Origin: Candidatus Aalborgiella aggregata
GTDB lineage: Bacteria; Pseudomonadota; Gammaproteobacteria; Burkholderiales; Burkholderiaceae_C
DNA length: 64,000 bases
Direction: 5' to 3'
NCBI GenBank assembly: GCA_016705065.1
Contig: JADIYY010000003.1
Coordinates: 248,001-312,000, forward strand
A program made the position numbers and the translations under genes. This document shows positions 1-8,750 of this stretch, one piece after another (within the stretch, counting starts at the first letter, position 1; each line of letters starts with the position of its first letter). The notes beneath the pieces were generated by a model, which had not been told where the DNA came from, made no database searches, and saw only the letters and a program-made list of their open reading frames with translations.

Positions 1-1077
1 ATTGTGACCATTTTAAATATGCGCTCGCCTGATATGCCATTGATGAAAATGCCAATTTTCTGCTGGACATGGCTCATCACTGCGTTTTTGCTCATTGCTG
101 TAATGCCTGTTTTGGCTGGTGCTGTCACCATGACTTTGACAGACCGTCATTTTGGAACCAGCTTCTTCAACCCTGCAGGTGGTGGCGACCCAGTGATGTA
201 CCAGCATATTTTCTGGTTCTTCGGTCACCCTGAGGTGTACATCATGATCTTGCCTGCTTTTGGCATCATCAGCCAAGTTGTACCAGCGTTCTCACGCAAA
301 AAGTTGTTTGGTTATACATCCATGGTGTATGCGACCTCTAGCATTGCGATTTTGTCGTTTATCGTATGGGCGCACCATATGTTCGCAACTGGTATGCCTG
401 TCGCAGCACAGCTTTTCTTTATGTATGCAACCATGCTGATTGCAGTTCCTACAGCTGTGAAAATATTCAACTGGGTTGCTACGATGTGGCGCGGGTCTAT
501 GACTTTTGAAACACCCATGCTGTTTGCAGTGGGCTTCATTTTTGTGTTTACCATGGGTGGATTCACCGGTCTGATCTTAGCCATGGCACCTATTGATATT
601 CAGTTGCAAGATACCTACTACGTGGTAGCACATTTTCACTATGTGCTGGTAGCAGGTTCGCTGTTTGCCATGTTCTCTGGTTATTATTACTGGGCACCCA
701 AATGGACTGGCGTGATGTATAACGAAACCCGTGGCAAGATCCATTTCTGGTGGTCTTTAATTGCGTTCAATATCACCTTCTTCCCGATGCACTTCTTGGG
801 TCTGGCGGGAATGCCACGTCGCTATGTTGATTACCCGATGCAGTTTGCAGATTTCAACATGTTGTCTTCTGTTGGTGGATTCTTGTTCGGTTTTGCGCAA
901 GTCTATTTCATCTTCTTCATTGTGATACCTACCATGCGCGGCATCGGTCAAAAGGCAGCTCAAAAACCATGGGACGGCGCAGAGGGCTTAGAGTGGGAGA
1001 TTCCCTCTCCTGCACCTTTCCACACCTTTGAAACACCACCAAAGTTGGATGTAACTGCGACCAAAATCGTTGGGTAA
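1..1077 (+). CDS. ctaD: Cytochrome c oxidase subunit I, C-terminal part (gene runs in from the left edge)
   Basis: This is the catalytic heme-copper subunit of the aa3-type oxidase in the inner membrane, reducing O2 and pumping protons. The frame is open from base 1, so about 180 N-terminal residues lie outside the window; the 358 residues present cover the catalytic core. Visible landmarks are HPEVY, containing a CuB histidine and the His-Tyr cross-link pair, the two further CuB histidines in WAHHMF, the K-channel lysine in PTAVKIFNW, and the heme a3 and heme a axial histidines in AHFHYVLVAG. Downstream assembly genes follow at once, so it probably heads or sits inside the cox operon. Identification is certain; only the start is unseen. 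Confidence 0.98.
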   Translation: MVTILNMRSPDMPLMKMPIFCWTWLITAFLLIAVMPVLAGAVTMTLTDRHFGTSFFNPAGGGDPVMYQHIFWFFGHPEVYIMILPAFGIISQVVPAFSRKKLFGYTSMVYATSSIAILSFIVWAHHMFATGMPVAAQLFFMYATMLIAVPTAVKIFNWVATMWRGSMTFETPMLFAVGFIFVFTMGGFTGLILAMAPIDIQLQDTYYVVAHFHYVLVAGSLFAMFSGYYYWAPKWTGVMYNETRGKIHFWWSLIAFNITFFPMHFLGLAGMPRRYVDYPMQFADFNMLSSVGGFLFGFAQVYFIFFIVIPTMRGIGQKAAQKPWDGAEGLEWEIPSPAPFHTFETPPKLDVTATKIVG

Positions 1078-1095
1078 ACAAAACTAAGATTAATA

Positions 1096-1224
1096 ATGAA
1101 CAAACCATCCGACGAGCTGCAAAAGCAAAAGCTTAAAAACCGCAATTTAGGGCTGACATTGGGGTTGATTGCGATTGTGTTTTTTGTTGGCTTTCTCGCT
1201 CGCATGGTAGTTTTTGGAAAATAA
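1096..1224 (+). CDS. Cytochrome oxidase small assembly protein (42 aa, single TM)
   Basis: This 42-residue frame begins MNKPSDELQKQKLKNRN, a charged N-terminus, followed by one hydrophobic segment (about residues 19-36) and a short basic tail. It lies 18 bases after ctaD and three bases before ctaG. Burkholderiales cox clusters carry a tiny single-pass protein at exactly this position, annotated as cytochrome oxidase small assembly protein. Its molecular role is not established; position suggests help in CuB or heme insertion alongside CtaG. The call rests on position, length and topology, since the sequence is too short for motifs. Confidence 0.8.
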   Translation: MNKPSDELQKQKLKNRNLGLTLGLIAIVFFVGFLARMVVFGK

Positions 1225-1227
1225 TCC

Positions 1228-1872
1228 GTGAACATTTGGAAGCTTAACTCGCGCTTGAAAGGCAAACTGCTGTTTGTCGCCGTCTGTATGTTTGGTTTCG
1301 GCTACGCGTTTGTGCCTCTGTATCAAGCATTTTGTGCAGCAACAGGACTTAACGTGCTTTCTATTGGCGAAGGGCAGAGCAACAAATGGACAAATGGAAC
1401 GTATGATAAGAATACGCAAGTCGATACTTCTCGCACGATCATGGTGGAATTTGACGCGAATGTGCGTGGCCCTTGGTTTTTCAAACCCGAAAAATCAAGC
1501 ATTACGGTACACCCGGGCGAATTGACCACTGTGATGTATGAGTTCCAAAATAAACAAGATCGTCGCATTGCAGCACAAGCGATACCCAGCTATGCGCCCG
1601 AGCAAGCTGGCCCCAATTTTCACAAGCTTGAATGTTTTTGCTTCACACAATACACATTGGAGCCTGGTGAAAAAAAACTATGGCCAGTGGTGTTTGTGGT
1701 TGACCCCAAACTGTCACCCGACGTGAAAACAATCACACTGTCATATACATTTTTTGAGGTAGGCGGCAAAGTACCACCAGCGCCAGAAGCCCGTGTTGTC
1801 GGCTCTCAAACAAAACCAGGTATAGCTCTAAGCGGTATCCCGCAATTACCTGTGCTTGGAGTTAAGTTATGA
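1228..1872 (+). CDS. ctaG: Cytochrome c oxidase assembly protein CtaG/Cox11
   Basis: CtaG is the membrane-anchored copper chaperone that delivers copper to the CuB site of subunit I. The 214-residue protein has a short cytoplasmic N-terminus, one TM helix (about residues 13-30), and a periplasmic immunoglobulin-like domain. The copper-binding CFCF motif is present in LECFCFTQYTLEPGE, and PLYQAFCAATGL matches the family's conserved segment after the TM helix. The start is GTG at 1228, three bases after the preceding small gene. Its stop overlaps the next start by four bases (ATGA), indicating translational coupling. Confidence 0.97.
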   Translation: MNIWKLNSRLKGKLLFVAVCMFGFGYAFVPLYQAFCAATGLNVLSIGEGQSNKWTNGTYDKNTQVDTSRTIMVEFDANVRGPWFFKPEKSSITVHPGELTTVMYEFQNKQDRRIAAQAIPSYAPEQAGPNFHKLECFCFTQYTLEPGEKKLWPVVFVVDPKLSPDVKTITLSYTFFEVGGKVPPAPEARVVGSQTKPGIALSGIPQLPVLGVKL

Positions 1873-2093
1873 CGATAGGTGAAACAACACAAGCAGAAGG
1901 CAAAACCAAGATTTCTTTTTTACGCAGCATGCAAATGGTGACTTGGGCATTTCTTGGCTTGCGCAGCCGCTCAGCGGCAAAAGATGACATGAGTCAAACC
2001 AACCCAATCGCCATCGTTGTCGCGGGCATCATTGGTGCAGGATTGTTTATCTTTGCATGTATTTCGGTTGTTAATTTGGTTCTAAGCAAATAA
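1869..2093 (+). CDS. DUF2970 family small membrane protein
   Basis: This 74-residue protein starts inside the ctaG stop codon (ATGA overlap). Residues 14-38 (FLRSMQMVTWAFLGLRSRS and what follows) form the conserved core of DUF2970, and a single TM helix (about 45-70) closes the protein. DUF2970 genes sit between ctaG and ctaE in many Burkholderiales cox clusters. Function is unknown; the fixed location suggests oxidase assembly or a small structural subunit. Confidence 0.88.
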   Translation: MTIGETTQAEGKTKISFLRSMQMVTWAFLGLRSRSAAKDDMSQTNPIAIVVAGIIGAGLFIFACISVVNLVLSK

Positions 2094-2154
2094 ACCAATT
2101 GAATGAGTGATTTAGCACTTTATTTTTATACTTTTTTAATTAATTGGAGCAGAC

Positions 2155-3036
2155 ATGAGTAACGTAGCAGCCGATAAAGCGCCCCATTATTTCGTACCCG
2201 AACCATCACGCCACCCATTTTTCGCGGCAATGGGTTTGTTCTTTTTGTTTTTTGGTGCCAGCCAATGGATGAACGACTCAGTTACTGGCAAGTATCTGTT
2301 TATTTTTGGTCTGGTGTGGTTTCTGATCGTGCTATTTCAATGGTTCAAGGATGCCATCGGTGAAAGCGTCAGTGGCAAAAACAGCAAACGTGTTGATACC
2401 TCATTCCGCTGGAGCATGAGCTGGTTCATTTTTTCCGAAGTGATGTTTTTCGGTGGTTTCTTCGCTGCTTTATGGTGGATGCGTACCGTCTCTGTTCCAG
2501 CTCTTGGTAATGTGGAAAACGCGCTCATATGGCCCGGTTTTGAAGCTATTTGGCCTTCAGTCAAAGCTGGTGCAACGGCAGCGCCTGCAGGTCTCATAGA
2601 GCCATTCACCAGCATGACGCCTTTTTGGCTGCCCACCATAAATACAGCCTTGTTGCTCTCTTCTGGCGTGACATTGACCATTGCACACCATGCATTGATT
2701 GCTAACAACCGCAGCAAAACCATTACCTTTATGTGGTTGACAGTTTTATTAGGTCTGGTTTTCTTGTTTGTACAAGGCTATGAGTACTATCACGCATACG
2801 CTGAGATGAATTTGAAATTGTCTTCAGGCGCCTATGGCTCCACATTCTTCATGCTCACTGGCTTTCATGGTTTCCACGTTTTCCTCGGCATGTTGATGCT
2901 GTTATTCATCACATTGCGTTTGCAAAAAGGCCATTTCACGTCTAAAAACCACTTTGGCTTTGAAGGTGCTGCATGGTATTGGCATTTTGTTGACGTGGTT
3001 TGGTTGGGCCTGTATGTTGTTGTCTATTGGTTATAG
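2155..3036 (+). CDS. ctaE: Cytochrome c oxidase subunit III
   Basis: Subunit III (293 aa) stabilises subunit I and proton uptake. Its multi-pass hydrophobic pattern, the FSEVMFFGGFFAALWW segment and the C-terminal LTGFHGFHVFLG and WYWHFVDVVWLGLYVVVYWL segments are diagnostic. It starts at ATG 2155, with TTGGAGCAG upstream as ribosome-binding site. A 61-base gap separates it from the DUF2970 gene. A strong inverted repeat follows the stop, so it is likely the last gene of the ctaD-ctaE transcript. Confidence 0.98.
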   Translation: MSNVAADKAPHYFVPEPSRHPFFAAMGLFFLFFGASQWMNDSVTGKYLFIFGLVWFLIVLFQWFKDAIGESVSGKNSKRVDTSFRWSMSWFIFSEVMFFGGFFAALWWMRTVSVPALGNVENALIWPGFEAIWPSVKAGATAAPAGLIEPFTSMTPFWLPTINTALLLSSGVTLTIAHHALIANNRSKTITFMWLTVLLGLVFLFVQGYEYYHAYAEMNLKLSSGAYGSTFFMLTGFHGFHVFLGMLMLLFITLRLQKGHFTSKNHFGFEGAAWYWHFVDVVWLGLYVVVYWL

Positions 3037-3053
3037 TCCAAGCCCTAGAGCTT

Positions 3054-3090
3054 AATAAAATAAAGGCGCAATTTGCGCCTTTATTTTATT
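3054..3090. terminator. Bidirectional rho-independent terminator after ctaE
   Basis: An 18-bp perfect inverted repeat is centred on 3072. GGCGCAA/TTGCGCC forms the GC-rich stem, flanked by A-rich and T-rich arms (AATAAAATAAA and its complement). The flanks give a U-run on both strands, so it can end transcription of ctaE (+) and of the convergent twin-TM gene (-). Confidence 0.9.
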
Positions 3091-3112
3091 GTCTTAGGTG
3101 GAAGTAATCAGA

Positions 3113-3346
3113 TTACTGACCCGGATGAATACCAGTCGGCTGTATGTAGCCCAACATCCACGCCACAAGAATACACACAAACAATACAATTGAAAACCCT
3201 ACTCGAAAAGCCAACGAACGCGCCATATTGATGGGATCAACTTTAGAAACCTCAAGATCATTCTTGCCGTTTTTAAGCATATAAAACATTGCAGCGCCCA
3301 AGCTAGCCACAATTGCGACAAAACCGATCAAAATGAAATATTTCAT
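3113..3346 (-). CDS. Twin transmembrane protein (DUF2909)
   Basis: This 77-residue protein has two TM helices (about residues 3-25 and 48-68) separated by a polar stretch with KNGKNDLEVSKVDPINMARSLAFRVG. This architecture and sequence match DUF2909, called twin transmembrane protein, a regular resident of Burkholderiales cox clusters. It is encoded opposite to the oxidase genes, between ctaE and SURF1. Its function is unknown. Its ATG at 3346 lies 15 bases from the divergent SURF1 start, so the two may share a promoter region. Confidence 0.85.
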   Translation of the reverse strand: MKYFILIGFVAIVASLGAAMFYMLKNGKNDLEVSKVDPINMARSLAFRVGFSIVLFVCILVAWMLGYIQPTGIHPGQ

Positions 3347-3361
3347 AAGTGAGATTATCGC

Positions 3362-4120
3362 TTGAATATCAAATCTGCAAAGTTACGTCTCTGGCTAATT
3401 ACCCTAAGCGCTTTGGCATCCTTTGTGCTGACGCTTAATCTTGGGTTTTGGCAATTGAATCGTGCACGAGAAAAACAAACCTACCAAGATTTGATTGTGC
3501 AGCAAGCGCAACTGTCCGCACTAGATGCAACAGCCTTGTCCAACAACATGGGCAACATGACTACGGTATTGCATCGACAAGTATCGTTAACCGGACGTTG
3601 GTTGAATCAACACACCCTTTATCTCGATAACCGCCAAATGAATGGTAAACCCGGCTTCTTTGTCATCACGCCATTTGAATTTGAAACGACGCCTTCAAGC
3701 GAAACCAGAACCATACTCGTCCAGCGTGGTTGGGTTGCCCGCAATTTCATGGACAGAGCACGGCTTCCCGACATCCATACTGAACCAGGACGCGTGAGCA
3801 TTGTTGGGCGCATTGCCCTTGCACCTTCCAAACTATACGAGTTCAACGGTGACGAAATTGGCAAGATACGACAAAATGTGAACATTGCTGGATTAGAAAA
3901 AGAATTCAACCTGAAGTTGCTGGATTTTTCTGTCTTGCAAATTGATTCAGAAAAAGCTAGCGCTAACAAAGATGGGTTGCTACGACAATGGTTGCAGCCA
4001 AATTTGGGCATAGAGAAACACCATGGATATATGTTCCAATGGTGGGCGCTTAGCGCACTCATTGCTGGACTTTATCTTTGGTTTCAAGTGATTCGCCCAC
4101 AAAGAAACTCCCGCGTTTAA
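3362..4120 (+). CDS. SURF1 family cytochrome oxidase biogenesis protein
   Basis: SURF1/Shy1 proteins bind heme a and help insert it into subunit I. The 252-residue protein shows the two-TM hairpin: an N-terminal helix ending in LNLGFWQLNRAREKQ (the family LGxWQLxRAxxK motif) and a C-terminal helix (HHGYMFQWWALSALIAGLYL). Between them is a periplasmic domain with LVQRGWVARN. The start is TTG at 3362; an in-frame stop eleven bases upstream excludes a longer form. Its tail overlaps a possible early start of the next gene, but that gene most likely begins after the SURF1 stop. Confidence 0.95.
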   Translation: MNIKSAKLRLWLITLSALASFVLTLNLGFWQLNRAREKQTYQDLIVQQAQLSALDATALSNNMGNMTTVLHRQVSLTGRWLNQHTLYLDNRQMNGKPGFFVITPFEFETTPSSETRTILVQRGWVARNFMDRARLPDIHTEPGRVSIVGRIALAPSKLYEFNGDEIGKIRQNVNIAGLEKEFNLKLLDFSVLQIDSEKASANKDGLLRQWLQPNLGIEKHHGYMFQWWALSALIAGLYLWFQVIRPQRNSRV

Positions 4121-4134
4121 ACAAACCATTTGAA

Positions 4135-4809
4135 ATGAAACTTGAACAATTACCCACAGAACTCACCGTTCATTCTGCGCCAAACCCAAAAGATGTTTTG
4201 ACTGACGCAAAACAAACGAAATATGGTCGTTTGAAAATGCTGGCCATTTGGTTGGTTTGTGCGGCCCCTGTCATTGCATCCTATTTCACTTTTTACGTTA
4301 TCAAACCCAGTGCGACGACCAGCTATGGCGACATCATCAATCCGGCCAAAATGATTCCGCAGCTATCCGCTATGACGCTTGACATGAAACCGGTTGAGCT
4401 ACCCGATCTGAAACGTCAATGGCTGCTCATCAGTGTGGCAGGTGGTGAGTGCAACGCTGTTTGTGAGCGACACTTGTTTTTGCAACGACAAATACGCGAA
4501 AGTTTAGGCAAAGACAAAGACCGACTGGACTGGGTATGGATTGTGAACGATGGCGCCAAAGTCAAAGAAGCTCTCAAACCAGCGCTACAAACGGCTACTG
4601 TGTTGCAAATGTCACCTACAGACTTATCGCAATGGTTGCAAGCAGCACCCAGCAAGCAATTGAGCGACCATTTGTATTTGGTAGACCCCATGGGCAACTG
4701 GATGATGCGTTTCAACACCAGCACAGACAACGAGTCTGCCAAGAAAATTAAAAAAGATGTTGAGCGTGTATTACGTGCATCAGCATCTTGGGATAAAGCA
4801 GGTCGTTAA
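4135..4809 (+). CDS. Membrane-anchored SCO-like thioredoxin-fold protein of the cox cluster
   Basis: This 224-residue protein has one TM helix (about residues 34-57) and a periplasmic domain resembling a degenerate SCO/thioredoxin fold: QWLLISVAGGECNAVCERH carries a C-x3-C pair where SCO1 has CPDVC. Further on, HLYLVDPMGNWMMRF parallels the late SCO strand, but the copper-ligand histidine is not in an obvious equivalent place. Genes of this kind sit between SURF1 and ctaA in Burkholderiales, often named only as transmembrane protein. The ATG at 4135 lies 14 bases after SURF1; a TTG at 4078 would overlap SURF1 and is less likely. A redox role for the cysteine pair is inference. Confidence 0.75.
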   Translation: MKLEQLPTELTVHSAPNPKDVLTDAKQTKYGRLKMLAIWLVCAAPVIASYFTFYVIKPSATTSYGDIINPAKMIPQLSAMTLDMKPVELPDLKRQWLLISVAGGECNAVCERHLFLQRQIRESLGKDKDRLDWVWIVNDGAKVKEALKPALQTATVLQMSPTDLSQWLQAAPSKQLSDHLYLVDPMGNWMMRFNTSTDNESAKKIKKDVERVLRASASWDKAGR

Positions 4810-4810
4810 C

Positions 4811-6073
4811 ATGGATAACACAGCGCTCATCAACCTCGCACCTGTGCTCAAGGTGATGTTGTTGGGCTTGTGCGTGGCGCTGGGACCGATCAGCTGGTGG
4901 TGGCTTAAAAATGGTCAAGCGCAATCGACAAAGCGGCTCCAAACATTGACTTTTTTGACCCTCTTTTTAACATTCGATTTGATTATTTTTGGTGCATTCA
5001 CACGCTTAACCGACTCGGGTTTGGGCTGTCCAGACTGGCCCGGCTGCTATGGTAGCGCCAGTCCTTGGGGTGCACATGCACATATCACTGCAGCGCAAAA
5101 TGACATGCCAACTGGCCCCGTGACCCACACCAAAGCATGGATTGAAATGTTGCACCGTTATTTGGCAACAAGTGTGGGCGTCTTGATCATGGTATTGACG
5201 GCATTTACTTGGTTGTCAAAATACAAAAGCCATGCAGCATCTCACAGTCACAATGACAATGGCAACAATGTGCGTATGTTGGCCGACTACCAAATCAATG
5301 CCACCGCCCTCATCAACCCTTGGTGGCCAAGCTTTAGTTTATTTTGGGTTTGCGTGGTTGGTGCATTTGGCGCGTTGACGGTGACCTGGAAACTCTTTCC
5401 TGCTATAGTGACTTTGCATTTACTCGGCGCCATGCTCTTATTTGCTTTGCTGTGCAAACAAGCAGCCATGTACAAAGTGGCAAGTAGTCAAACAATGATT
5501 GTGGGCATCAGCGCTCAAGAACGCCTGGCTTTGTGGCTCACATTTGGTTTGTTGTGGCTGCAAATGGCCTTGGGTGGTTGGGTCAGTACCAACTATGCGG
5601 TACTGGCTTGCAACACCTTTCCGACTTGCCAAAACAGTTGGTGGCCAGCGATGGATTTTGAATCAGGCTTTACTTTGTGGCGTGAGTTAGGGCTCACAGC
5701 AAGTGGGGGAAATATTTCATTTTCTGCGTTAACTGCCATTCACTATAGCCACCGCATTGCAGCCTATTTGGTATTGATGGCCTTGTTTGGATTGAGCTGG
5801 GTTTTGCGCAAGAACCCAAGCATGCGCTCATCAGCGCATTGGCTTGCTGGATTAGCAATTTGGCAGTTGATCACTGGGTTAAGCAACGTCATTCTGGATT
5901 GGCCTTTGATAGCAGCTTTGTCGCACACTGCTGGGGCAGCTGCTTTGGTACTCATCATGACTTGGATTTTGAGTACAACGACAGTTGAGCGAACACTCAC
6001 ATTCAGTATCCAAAGCAATAGCAAACGCAATATCAAACACAAGTCAGGTGATTTTGTAGAACACCCGCTGTAA
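4811..6073 (+). CDS. ctaA: Heme A synthase (COX15/CtaA)
   Basis: CtaA oxidises the C8 methyl of heme O to a formyl group, giving heme A. The 420-residue protein has the expected eight-helix pattern, the family signature GAFTRLTDSGLGCPDWPGCYG, including the conserved cysteine pair, and histidines in WIEMLHRYLA and IHYSHRIAAYL that match heme ligands. A polar insert at about residues 137-170, rich in His and Asn, lies between two helices. The ATG at 4811 follows the previous stop by one base. ctaB follows at 30 bases, so the two heme-A enzymes are co-transcribed. Confidence 0.97.
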   Translation: MDNTALINLAPVLKVMLLGLCVALGPISWWWLKNGQAQSTKRLQTLTFLTLFLTFDLIIFGAFTRLTDSGLGCPDWPGCYGSASPWGAHAHITAAQNDMPTGPVTHTKAWIEMLHRYLATSVGVLIMVLTAFTWLSKYKSHAASHSHNDNGNNVRMLADYQINATALINPWWPSFSLFWVCVVGAFGALTVTWKLFPAIVTLHLLGAMLLFALLCKQAAMYKVASSQTMIVGISAQERLALWLTFGLLWLQMALGGWVSTNYAVLACNTFPTCQNSWWPAMDFESGFTLWRELGLTASGGNISFSALTAIHYSHRIAAYLVLMALFGLSWVLRKNPSMRSSAHWLAGLAIWQLITGLSNVILDWPLIAALSHTAGAAALVLIMTWILSTTTVERTLTFSIQSNSKRNIKHKSGDFVEHPL

Positions 6074-6102
6074 GCACCTAAACTGCGAATCGAAACTTTC
6101 AT

Positions 6103-6972
6103 ATGAACATTTACCAACAGTTTTATGCCCTGACCAAGCCCCGCGTGGTGCAGCTCATCGTCTTTTGCGCTTTGATTGGGATGGTGTTGGCTGTCCCTGG
6201 CTTGCCAAGCTGGGCCGATATCAAACTGGCTGCGATAGCCAGTTTGGGCATTTGGTTGGTAGCAGGTGCGGCTGCGGCATTCAATTGCATCGTTGAAAAA
6301 GGCATTGATGCCAAAATGCGCCGCACTGCATGGCGCCCCACTGCGATTGGACAACTCAGTGATACACAAACGCTGATTTTCTCTGCGGTATTGTGCGGCT
6401 TGGGCTCTGTGCTTTTGTATGTGTGGGTCAACCCACTCACCATGTGGTTGACTTTTGCCACCTTCATCGGCTATGCCGTGATTTACACCGTCATTTTAAA
6501 ACCACTTACACCACAAAACATAGTGATTGGCGGTGCATCGGGTGCCATGCCACCTGTGCTGGGCTGGGCGGCGATGACCAATGCGGTTGGCCCTGAAGCC
6601 TTGATTTTGTTTTTGATTATTTTTTTGTGGACACCACCACACTTTTGGGCGCTGGCCTTGTACCGTGTGGAAGAGTACCGCAAATCGGGTTTGCCCATGT
6701 TGCCCGTCACCCACGGCAATGAGTTCACACGCTTGCAAGTGTTGCTCTACACCTTCATTTTGCTACCAGCTTGTTTGATGCCATTTATCTACGGCATGAG
6801 CTCATGGATTTACTTGGTAGCTGCGGTAGCTTTGAATCTGGGTTTCATTGGCTACGCGTTTGCCCTGTGGCGCAATTATTCAGATGCACTGGCGCGCAAG
6901 ACATTTCGCTTTTCTTTGATTCACCTGAGCGTGTTGTTTGCGGCTCTGCTCGTCGATCACTATTTGTTATAG
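6103..6972 (+). CDS. ctaB: Protoheme IX farnesyltransferase (heme O synthase)
   Basis: This UbiA-superfamily prenyltransferase adds the farnesyl tail to heme B, giving heme O for CtaA. It has 289 residues and multiple TM helices. Visible family features are TKPRVVQLIVFCALIGM, the first Asp-region motif in KGIDAKMRRTAWRP, the PQNIVIGGASGAMPPVLGW segment, and the second conserved region EYRKSGLPMLPVTHG. The first motif is slightly diverged, with IVEKGID where most members have a DxxxD pattern, but the Arg-rich continuation is intact. It follows ctaA and precedes a hydrolase gene at 15 bases. Confidence 0.96.
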   Translation: MNIYQQFYALTKPRVVQLIVFCALIGMVLAVPGLPSWADIKLAAIASLGIWLVAGAAAAFNCIVEKGIDAKMRRTAWRPTAIGQLSDTQTLIFSAVLCGLGSVLLYVWVNPLTMWLTFATFIGYAVIYTVILKPLTPQNIVIGGASGAMPPVLGWAAMTNAVGPEALILFLIIFLWTPPHFWALALYRVEEYRKSGLPMLPVTHGNEFTRLQVLLYTFILLPACLMPFIYGMSSWIYLVAAVALNLGFIGYAFALWRNYSDALARKTFRFSLIHLSVLFAALLVDHYLL

Positions 6973-6987
6973 GTAAACCAAGCCAAC

Positions 6988-7998
6988 ATGTCGGCATCAG
7001 ACTTTAACTACCCAACACTTCGTGAAGGCGATTGGCTGGTGCATGATTTCAAATTTCATACTGGCGAAGTTTTGCCTGAATTGAAATTGCATTACACCTG
7101 CGTTGGCGAACCTACGGGTGAACCGATTCTGGTTTTACATGGCACATTGGGTTCGGGTGCTGGCCTCTTGAATCCTAATTTTGGTGGTGAATTGTTTGGC
7201 CCAGGGCAACTGCTAGATGCAACCCGTTATTTCGTCATATTGCCCGATGCGATTGGTACGGGAAAATCCAGCAAGCCATCTGACGGTTTGCGTATGCGGT
7301 TTCCAACATATAACTATGACGACATGGTGACAGCGCAATACCGTTTGCTTACCGAACACTTGGGCATAAAGCACCTGCGCGCGATCATTGGCTTCTCCAT
7401 GGGTGGTATGCATGTGTGGCAATGGGCACAGCAATACTCAAACATGATGGACATTGCCGTACCATTAGCATCACTGCCTACAGAGATGAGCGGCCGCAAT
7501 TGGATGATGCGCCGTTTGATTATTGACTCAATTCGCAACGACCCTGATTGGTTGGAAGGTAATTACTTGCAACAACCTGCTAGTTTGCAATTTGCTTCTG
7601 CCTTTTATTCAATCGCCACCAACGGTGGTAACTTGGCGATTGCAAAAGCAGCCAATACACGCGCCAATGCGGATGCACTACTGAATGCCAAACTCACGGA
7701 CCCTTTTGAAGGCGATGCGAACGACCACCTGTACCAATGGTCTGCATCTGCTGACTACAGTGCGTCCGCCGAATTGGAACGCATCACCGCAGCATTACTG
7801 GCCATCAACTCGGCAGACGATGAACGTTACCCCATTGAGAATGGTGTACTTGAACGCGAAATCAAGCGTGTGAAAAATGGCAAGTCTTTTACAATTCCAG
7901 CTTCAGAACTCACATCAGGTCACGGCACTGCTTTGCATGCCAAATCTTGGAAACACGAATTAGCAAATCTCTTGGAAAACACGCCAAGAAAAACATAA
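6988..7998 (+). CDS. Alpha/beta hydrolase of the homoserine O-acetyltransferase (MetX)-like group
   Basis: The 336-residue protein has the fold's HGTLG oxyanion segment, a nucleophile elbow IIGFSMGGMHVWQWA, a likely catalytic Asp in INSADDERYP and a catalytic His in ELTSGHGTALHA. The MetX-like pattern (LKLHYTCVGEPTGEPILVLHG, FFVILPDAIGTGKS-type block) is clear. True homoserine acetyltransferases are longer and contain a lid domain, and the context here is respiratory, so the substrate is unknown. It starts 15 bases after ctaB and 14 bases before the SCO gene and is probably in the same transcript. I would annotate it only as an alpha/beta fold hydrolase. Confidence 0.85.
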   Translation: MSASDFNYPTLREGDWLVHDFKFHTGEVLPELKLHYTCVGEPTGEPILVLHGTLGSGAGLLNPNFGGELFGPGQLLDATRYFVILPDAIGTGKSSKPSDGLRMRFPTYNYDDMVTAQYRLLTEHLGIKHLRAIIGFSMGGMHVWQWAQQYSNMMDIAVPLASLPTEMSGRNWMMRRLIIDSIRNDPDWLEGNYLQQPASLQFASAFYSIATNGGNLAIAKAANTRANADALLNAKLTDPFEGDANDHLYQWSASADYSASAELERITAALLAINSADDERYPIENGVLEREIKRVKNGKSFTIPASELTSGHGTALHAKSWKHELANLLENTPRKT

Positions 7999-8012
7999 AT
8001 TAAAAGGCTTGA

Positions 8013-8666
8013 ATGCGACAACACGCTATAAATTTCGCAAATACACACGCTATGACTTCCACCATCTCCAGATACTTTGCAAACATGTTGATCATGGTTG
8101 CCGCATTGTTCAGTTTGGTCGCCTGCACTGATAACAAACTGCAATTCAAATCCATCGACATCACCGGCGCTGACTATGCGAGAGATTTTGCTGCCGATGG
8201 CGCCATGTTGGACCATGACGGAAAGCCACGTGCAATCCGCGATTTTGCAGGCAAAATTGTTGTCGTTTTTTTTGGTTATACCCAATGCCCAGATGTATGT
8301 CCTACGACGATGTCCGAGTTGGTTGAGGTCAAAAAACTGCTGGGCAAAGATGGTGACAAAGTGGTTGGTTTATTCATCACGGTTGATCCCGCTCGCGACA
8401 CACCAGAGGTGCTCAAAGCCTACACGGCTAACTTTAGCCCAGACTTTTTAGGCCTCACGGCAAGCAGCCCTGAAGCGCTCGCTAAAGTGGTGAAAGAATT
8501 CAAGATTTATTACAAAAAAGTACCCGGTAAAACTGACACCAGCTACACCATAGACCACACCGCTGCCAGCTACGTTTTTGATACGCAGGGCAAAGTGCGG
8601 CTATATACCCGTTACGGCAGCGGTGCACCCGCTTTGGCGGCAGACATCAAGCAGTTGTTAAAGTAA
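8013..8666 (+). CDS. SCO1/SenC/PrrC family copper chaperone lipoprotein
   Basis: SCO proteins deliver copper to CuA of subunit II or reduce its cysteines. The 217-residue protein has a hydrophobic N-terminus with a lipobox (LFSLVAC), then a thioredoxin fold with the copper-binding CPDVC motif in FFGYTQCPDVCPTTM and the third ligand histidine in YTIDHTAASYVFD. The TVDPARDTPEVLKAY block is typical. The first ATG is at 8013; a second ATG at 8052 gives a more usual signal-peptide length and may be the real start. It closes the cox/heme A cluster. Confidence 0.95.
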   Translation: MRQHAINFANTHAMTSTISRYFANMLIMVAALFSLVACTDNKLQFKSIDITGADYARDFAADGAMLDHDGKPRAIRDFAGKIVVVFFGYTQCPDVCPTTMSELVEVKKLLGKDGDKVVGLFITVDPARDTPEVLKAYTANFSPDFLGLTASSPEALAKVVKEFKIYYKKVPGKTDTSYTIDHTAASYVFDTQGKVRLYTRYGSGAPALAADIKQLLK

Positions 8667-8750
8667 ATTCTGGTTTCGTTGTTCATTGCCTTTCCATCAT
8701 TGCACTTCTCACCGTTGCTGCTCTATCCGTTTTAACTTCATATTCACAAC

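Noticed and set aside
2337..2723. 128-residue open frame on the minus strand inside ctaE
   Set aside because: It lies fully within a well-supported subunit III gene, has no recognisable domain, and has no ribosome-binding site.
5764..6369. 201-residue open frame on the minus strand across the ctaA-ctaB junction
   Set aside because: It overlaps two certain genes and contains no conserved motif.
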